A DNA stretch of 29,735 nt from assembly GCA_900553255.1 (NCBI GenBank), contig USCI01000025.1, forward strand, positions 1 through 29,735, read 5' to 3'. Below the pieces are notes generated by a model. That model was not told where the DNA came from, ran no database searches, and saw only the letters and a program-made list of their open reading frames with translations. The translations under genes were made by a program, and so were the position numbers. The first letter of the stretch is position 1, and each line of letters starts with the position of its first letter. The stretch comes from an uncultured Oscillospiraceae bacterium. Lineage in GTDB: Bacteria > Bacillota > Clostridia > Oscillospirales > Acutalibacteraceae. Positions 28,970-29,735 of the stretch are shown piece after piece.

Positions 28970-29545
28970 ATGAGCAACCAAGTCCTGGTGGAAACCTCCG
29001 CGCGCCATCTGCATCTTTCGCAGAAGGATCTCGAAACCCTTTTCGGTGAGGGCTATCAGCTCACCCCGAAAAAGGATCTCTCCCAGCCCGGCCAGTTCGC
29101 CTGCGTCGAGCGCGTCGACGTCGTCGGCAGCAAAAAGACCCTGTCCGGCGTGACCATCCTCGGCCCGGTCCGCAAGGCCACCCAGGTCGAGCTGTCGCTG
29201 ACCGATGCCCGCTCGATCGGCGTGGACGCCCCCATCCGTGAATCCGGCGACATCGCCGGCTCCGGCGCCTGCAAGCTGGTCGGCCCGAAGGGCGAGATCG
29301 AACTGAAGGAAGGCGTCATCGCCGCCAAGCGCCACATCCACATGACCCCCGCGGACGCGGAGGCGTTCGGCGTGAACGACGGCCAGACGGTGAGCGTGCG
29401 CATCGATTCCAACGGCCGCGCGCTGACCTTCGGCGATGTGGTCATCCGCGTGCGGGACGATTTCGCGCTCGCGATGCACATCGATACCGACGAATCCAAC
29501 GCCGCCTGCGCCGTGCCCGGTACGATGGGCGAGGTCATTAAGTAA
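28970..29545 (+). CDS. pduL: Phosphate propanoyltransferase (PduL-type phosphotransacylase)
   Basis: Interconverts acyl-CoA and acyl-phosphate, replacing or adding to Pta in acetate formation. It has 191 aa from the ATG of MSNQVLV, with AAAGGA 9 nt upstream. The two zinc-binding His clusters of the duplicated beta-barrel fold are visible: SARHLHLS (about residues 9-16) and AKRHIHMTP (about 122-130). GPVRKATQVELSLTDARSIG and the DESNAACAVPGTMGEV end are also typical. The N-terminus lacks an obvious encapsulation peptide, and no microcompartment shell genes are nearby, so it is probably the housekeeping form. Confidence 0.92.
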   Translation: MSNQVLVETSARHLHLSQKDLETLFGEGYQLTPKKDLSQPGQFACVERVDVVGSKKTLSGVTILGPVRKATQVELSLTDARSIGVDAPIRESGDIAGSGACKLVGPKGEIELKEGVIAAKRHIHMTPADAEAFGVNDGQTVSVRIDSNGRALTFGDVVIRVRDDFALAMHIDTDESNAACAVPGTMGEVIK

Positions 29546-29565
29546 ACATCGTAAAAAAACAACTC

Positions 29566-29648
29566 AATCAGCCTGTCGAAAAGGTCTAGCTGTGAAAAAA
29601 GCCTACGCTTTGCTTGAACTTGCCGGCTGCCTTTCCGACGGGCTGATT
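29566..29648. repeat. Large inverted repeat after pduL
   Basis: Two 19-nt arms (29566-29584 and 29630-29648) are complementary except for two positions, one of which can be a G-U pair. The loop is about 45 nt. Each arm contains a version of the TTTTCGACAGGCTGA motif that also begins the terminal repeats of the 4008-4329 element. It lacks a T-run, so it is not a simple terminator. It looks like a related mobile or structured repeat. Confidence 0.6.
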
Positions 29649-29714
29649 CAATATTCACCAAAGGTCATTTTTCTTTTCGGAAGATTAACTATTAGAAGTC
29701 AAGCCGCAAAAAGG

Positions 29715-29735
29715 ATGGTGGTGGCGAAAAAAGAT
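29715..29735 (+). CDS. Possible start of a gene running off the right edge
   Basis: AAAAAGGATG followed by GTG-GTG and GCG-AAA-AAA-GAT offers a ribosome site with ATG at 29715 or GTG at 29721 (M-A-K-K-D reading). Only five to seven codons are present, so neither the start nor the product can be fixed. Confidence 0.2.

Noticed and set aside
28970..29545. Bacterial microcompartment locus around pduL
   Set aside because: No shell proteins, no diol dehydratase or aldehyde dehydrogenase genes and no clear encapsulation peptide are seen.

Overview
The window reads as chromosomal DNA of a GC-rich low-G+C-phylum relative: a Bacillota (Firmicutes) member of class Clostridia, most like the Oscillospirales/Ruminococcaceae type. 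The grounds are GlnA of the short Gram-positive type (444 aa), MntP, a DacF-like gene, AzlCD, a PUA-less ProB, strong AGGAGG ribosome sites, sigma-A promoters with 17-bp spacers, and short hairpin-rich intergenic repeats of a kind I recall from gut Clostridia. This placement is inference; no rRNA is present to settle it.

Layout, left to right. 1-2.9 kb: glnA, a small unknown gene and galM, all on the minus strand. 3.1-3.85 kb: mntP (Mn efflux, +) behind a perfect-consensus promoter. 3.85-4.33 kb: a non-coding block of about a dozen hairpins, including a roughly 320-bp element with terminal inverted repeats. 4.3-10.25 kb (minus): the branched-chain amino acid exporter azlCD, then the complete importer livKHMGF, with an attenuator-like terminator between livK and livH. 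10.6-12.7 kb (+): a PadR regulator, a membrane protein and a DUF4097 protein, with a likely PadR operator over the promoter. 12.8-14.2 kb (+): a phosphodiester glycosidase and a small membrane protein. 14.2-17.05 kb: a more AT-rich, visibly decaying module (ApbE flavinyltransferase, frameshifted DUF4405 membrane protein, flavodoxin remnant, MerR gene with an in-frame stop), ending in a 92-bp tandem repeat that abuts a duplicated 3' end of the adjacent tRNA-Val. 17.2-25.2 kb (minus): tRNA-Val, two membrane-anchored proteins, proA/proB (proline synthesis), an M16 peptidase, a ZIP metal transporter, rsmA and cdd. 25.4-29.7 kb: dCMP deaminase (+), a DacF-family protein (-) that has lost all its catalytic motifs, a metallophosphoesterase (+), a family-4 uracil-DNA glycosylase (-), pduL (+), and a last hairpin repeat at the right edge.

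Most genes are housekeeping: nitrogen and amino acid metabolism (glnA, liv, azl, pro), pyrimidine salvage and dUTP/uracil control (cdd, dCMP deaminase, uracil-DNA glycosylase), metal homeostasis (mntP, ZIP) and envelope functions. The points most worth a second look are the apparent pseudo-carboxypeptidase at 25955-27319, the hairpin-array intergenic elements (3857-4329, 22973-23124, 29566-29648), the decaying redox island with its tRNA scar, and the homopolymer frameshift in the DUF4405 gene. I did not find a clearly new multi-gene defence or biosynthetic system.
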